The notes beneath the pieces were generated by a model. That model was given only the letters and a program-made list of their open reading frames with translations. It made no database searches and was not told the origin of the DNA. A DNA stretch of 7,479 nt. Origin: Planctomycetaceae bacterium (GTDB taxonomy: Bacteria; Planctomycetota; Planctomycetia; Pirellulales; Thermoguttaceae). Every line of letters starts with the position of its first letter. Position 1 is the stretch's first letter. The stretch spans positions 1 to 7,479 of the forward strand of contig JAITBS010000282.1 of assembly GCA_031283515.1 (NCBI GenBank). Reading direction: 5' to 3'. Below, one piece after another: positions 5,829 to 7,479 of this stretch. A program made the translations under genes and the position numbers.

Positions 5829-6374
5829 ATGCCTCGTTTATTTTTTGTATATTTTTTGGTTTTATGTATTCTATTTCCGTGTTTGTTATTAACGGGTTGT
5901 ATTGGCGTTGGTTATCGAGTTGGTGCGAAGTCGTTGTTTGGTCAGGATATTCAAACGGTTTATGTTCCGGTGTTCCAATCGGAGGCGTGGAATCGGGATA
6001 TTGCGGAACGACTAACCGAAGCGGTTTGCAAACGAATTGAGAGTCGATCTTCTTATAAAGTGGTGAGTCGTCCCACTGCCGACAGTATTTTGGAAGGACA
6101 AATTATACGTCAGAACAAGGGTGTTACGATTGTCAACAATTACAGTGATCCGCGTGAGATTCAGGGAACGTTAAATATTCAAATCAAATGGCGTGATCGC
6201 CGCGACCAGGATTTACGGCAATTCGACACGATTCCTTGGCACGATGGTTCTGGTCGTGCGTCTTCAACCGGATATTTAGTTGCGGAGTACGGACAATCCG
6301 AACTGACAATGGAACAACAACAAATTGATAATATTGCCGACCAAATCGTCGGAATGATGGAAACGCCGTGGTGA
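5829..6374 (+). CDS. lptE: LptE-like LPS-assembly lipoprotein
   Basis: The 181-residue product is a predicted lipoprotein. A hydrophobic signal (about residues 4-21) ends in the lipobox LTGC with C24 as the lipidated residue. The mature part starts IGVGYRVG and contains DIQTVYVPVFQSEAWNRDI (40-58), the helix ERLTEAVCKRIE (60-71), YKVV (76-79), ADSILEGQI (84-92) and IKWRDRR (119-125). This order matches the LptE / LPS-assembly lipoprotein family, in which the protein plugs and helps assemble the LptD barrel that places lipopolysaccharide in the outer leaflet. No lptD is in the window, so its role here is inferred from family and from its place after bamA. The spacing from bamA is 158 bases, filled with repeats, so co-transcription is possible but uncertain. 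The start ATG at 5829 is set by the signal peptide; upstream there is only a purine-rich stretch, no clear ribosome binding site. The name is applied by similarity of pattern, and a related DUF-type lipoprotein cannot be excluded. Confidence 0.8.
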   Translation: MPRLFFVYFLVLCILFPCLLLTGCIGVGYRVGAKSLFGQDIQTVYVPVFQSEAWNRDIAERLTEAVCKRIESRSSYKVVSRPTADSILEGQIIRQNKGVTIVNNYSDPREIQGTLNIQIKWRDRRDQDLRQFDTIPWHDGSGRASSTGYLVAEYGQSELTMEQQQIDNIADQIVGMMETPW

Positions 6375-6678
6375 TAGTTGATAGACAACACACGGTTACA
6401 AATATCTCTTTTTGTCAATTCTATCTTTCCCAATAATTTTGGTGATCACGTGACAAAATAGGTTGTCCTTTTTTAGCGTGTAATGTAGCGTGTGATGTAT
6501 AGTTAATAGTTTCCATAAAGAGTTTCAATTCGCCAAACGCGATTTTTTTATTTGCCGAAGTGATTACCTGAATAACAAATTCCTTGCCGAAGAAATGGAA
6601 CAATTATTATGTGAGCAATAACGCAACATTAAAATCAACACTAAAACGCAATGTCTTATCGGCAATGCTGAATACAAA
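6375..6678. other. Intergenic region before folP, no supported gene
   Basis: This 304-base AT-rich gap holds no recognisable gene or RNA. A minus-strand frame (6421-6603, 60 codons) and a plus-strand frame ending at 6621 (about 41 codons without a start until a late ATG) have no identifiable motif. Small repeats are present: a 12-bp tandem pair at 6474-6485 and 6486-6497 (TAGCGTGT(A/G)ATG), overlapping palindromes GTGATCAC and TCACGTGA at 6442-6453, and TTTTGTCA (6410-6417) facing TGACAAAA (6451-6458). The folP promoter probably lies here but no convincing boxes were found. Confidence 0.5.
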
Positions 6679-7479
6679 ATGATAAATCCAAGCCAAACAT
6701 GGAAACTACGAACACAAACATTGTATTTTAACGGACAACCGTTTTTTATGGGTATTGTCAATGTAACTCCGGACAGTTTTTCTGATGGCGGGAGTTATTT
6801 TGAGAGATCGGCTGCGGTTGATCGAGTGTTGCAATTAATTGCGGATGGAGCGGGTATTCTCGATATTGGCGGTGAAAGTACTCGTCCTGGTTCTGAGGGA
6901 GTTGGTGTTGAGGAGGAACTTCGGCGTGTTATTCCGGTAGTTACGGCAATTGTTGAGGCAATGCCCCAAAACAAACGAATACCCATTTCTATTGATACAA
7001 CCAAACCGCAAGTCGCCGCTGAAACAATTCAAGCCGGAGCGGAAATCATCAATGATGTTTCGCCGGAAACAGCTCCGGCAATGCTCCATGTACTTCAGAA
7101 AACGGGAGCTGGTTATTGTGTTATGCACTCTCAAGGGATGCCGAAGACAATGCAACTCAATCCGCAATACAATAATGTTGTCGAAGAAGTGTTCGAAATT
7201 CTCAAACGCCGCAGGGAAAAACTTATCAATGCCGGAATAGAACCAGAACGAATTGCTGTTGATCCGGGGTTAGGGTTTGGCAAGACGACCGAACACAACT
7301 GGAAACTTGTTGAAAACATTGAACGGTTTCACGATCTGGAGGCTCCGGTGTTGGTTGGACATTCGCGTAAAAAATTTATTGCGGAAACCTTTGACAACCG
7401 CGATGCCGGTACAAATTATGTTACGAAGAAACTTATTGAGAAAAAAGTTTTTGTTATTCGGTTACATGAAATACCTAAA
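6679..7479 (+). CDS. folP: Dihydropteroate synthase, 3' end cut by window
   Basis: The frame stays open for 267 codons to the window edge. DHPS joins 6-hydroxymethyl-dihydropterin diphosphate with p-aminobenzoate to give dihydropteroate in folate synthesis, in the cytoplasm, and is the sulfonamide target. All family signatures are in order on a TIM-barrel pattern: MGIVNVTPDSFSDGG (24-38), DIGGESTRPGS (62-72), ISIDTTKP (103-110, D106), INDV (124-127, N125), VMHSQGMPKTMQ (148-159), VDPGLGFGKT (194-203, D195), GHSRKKF (227-233, K231) and IRLHEI (260-265, R261 and H263, matching E. coli R255/H257). The catalytic set is complete and probably only a short C-terminal part is missing. The ATG at 6679 follows an in-frame stop at 6619-6621 and gives the usual lead-in of about 23 residues before MGIVN; no clear ribosome binding site precedes it. 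It sits 304 bases after lptE, so it may be a separate transcript. Confidence 0.95.
   Translation, partial: MINPSQTWKLRTQTLYFNGQPFFMGIVNVTPDSFSDGGSYFERSAAVDRVLQLIADGAGILDIGGESTRPGSEGVGVEEELRRVIPVVTAIVEAMPQNKRIPISIDTTKPQVAAETIQAGAEIINDVSPETAPAMLHVLQKTGAGYCVMHSQGMPKTMQLNPQYNNVVEEVFEILKRRREKLINAGIEPERIAVDPGLGFGKTTEHNWKLVENIERFHDLEAPVLVGHSRKKFIAETFDNRDAGTNYVTKKLIEKKVFVIRLHEIPK

Noticed and set aside
6421..6603. 60-codon minus-strand frame, considered as a transposase remnant
   Set aside because: The peptide contains no catalytic motif I can name and there are no terminal inverted repeats; support is insufficient.
6501..6621. Plus-strand frame ending with a protein-like tail (AEEMEQLLCEQ)
   Set aside because: It has no start codon until the late ATG and opens just after a stop at about 6495; it could be a decayed gene end but is too short to claim.

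Overview
The window looks like chromosomal DNA from a diderm bacterium of the phylum Planctomycetota, roughly 40-45% GC by eye. The assignment rests on protein character recalled from the families, with no search run. The outer-membrane protein has the RGF loop motif, a long C-terminal stretch containing GPAPIALDFAFPI, and a tail ending QVFSFNVGFMR, all of which resemble planctomycete BamA/Omp85 proteins. The following lipoprotein has the TVYVPVF...RLTEAV...YKVV...ADS.L.G pattern seen in planctomycete LptE-like proteins. A gut or host-associated lineage is possible given the modest GC, but that is a guess.

Layout. Positions 1-250 hold no gene but carry two palindromic repeat elements. On the minus strand follow a single-domain CheY-like response regulator (254-679) and ribosomal protein L21 (rplU, 921-1232), separated by a 241-base gap with an 11-bp inverted repeat. 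An 814-base intergenic region (1233-2046) separates rplU from the divergent plus-strand genes. It contains small hairpins and a 34-bp tandem repeat. On the plus strand come a 1207-residue BamA-type outer-membrane assembly protein (2047-5670), a spacer full of the same repeat family (5671-5807), an LptE-like lipoprotein (5829-6374), a 304-base gap with no recognisable gene, and a folP gene for dihydropteroate synthase (6679 to the window end, 3' end cut off).

Functionally the central pair is an envelope-biogenesis unit. BamA inserts beta-barrel proteins into the outer membrane, and LptE in other bacteria is the lipoprotein plug of the LptD barrel that exports lipopolysaccharide. The flanking genes are housekeeping (L21, folate synthesis) plus an orphan signalling receiver.

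No new defence, mobile or biosynthetic system is visible. The observations most worth following are: (1) a roughly 320-residue low-complexity insertion that appears to split the last POTRA domain of BamA; (2) arrays of one octamer family, AATC(A/T)GCG, immediately upstream and downstream of bamA, the downstream one able to fold; and (3) palindromic intergenic elements near the left end, two of which seem related.
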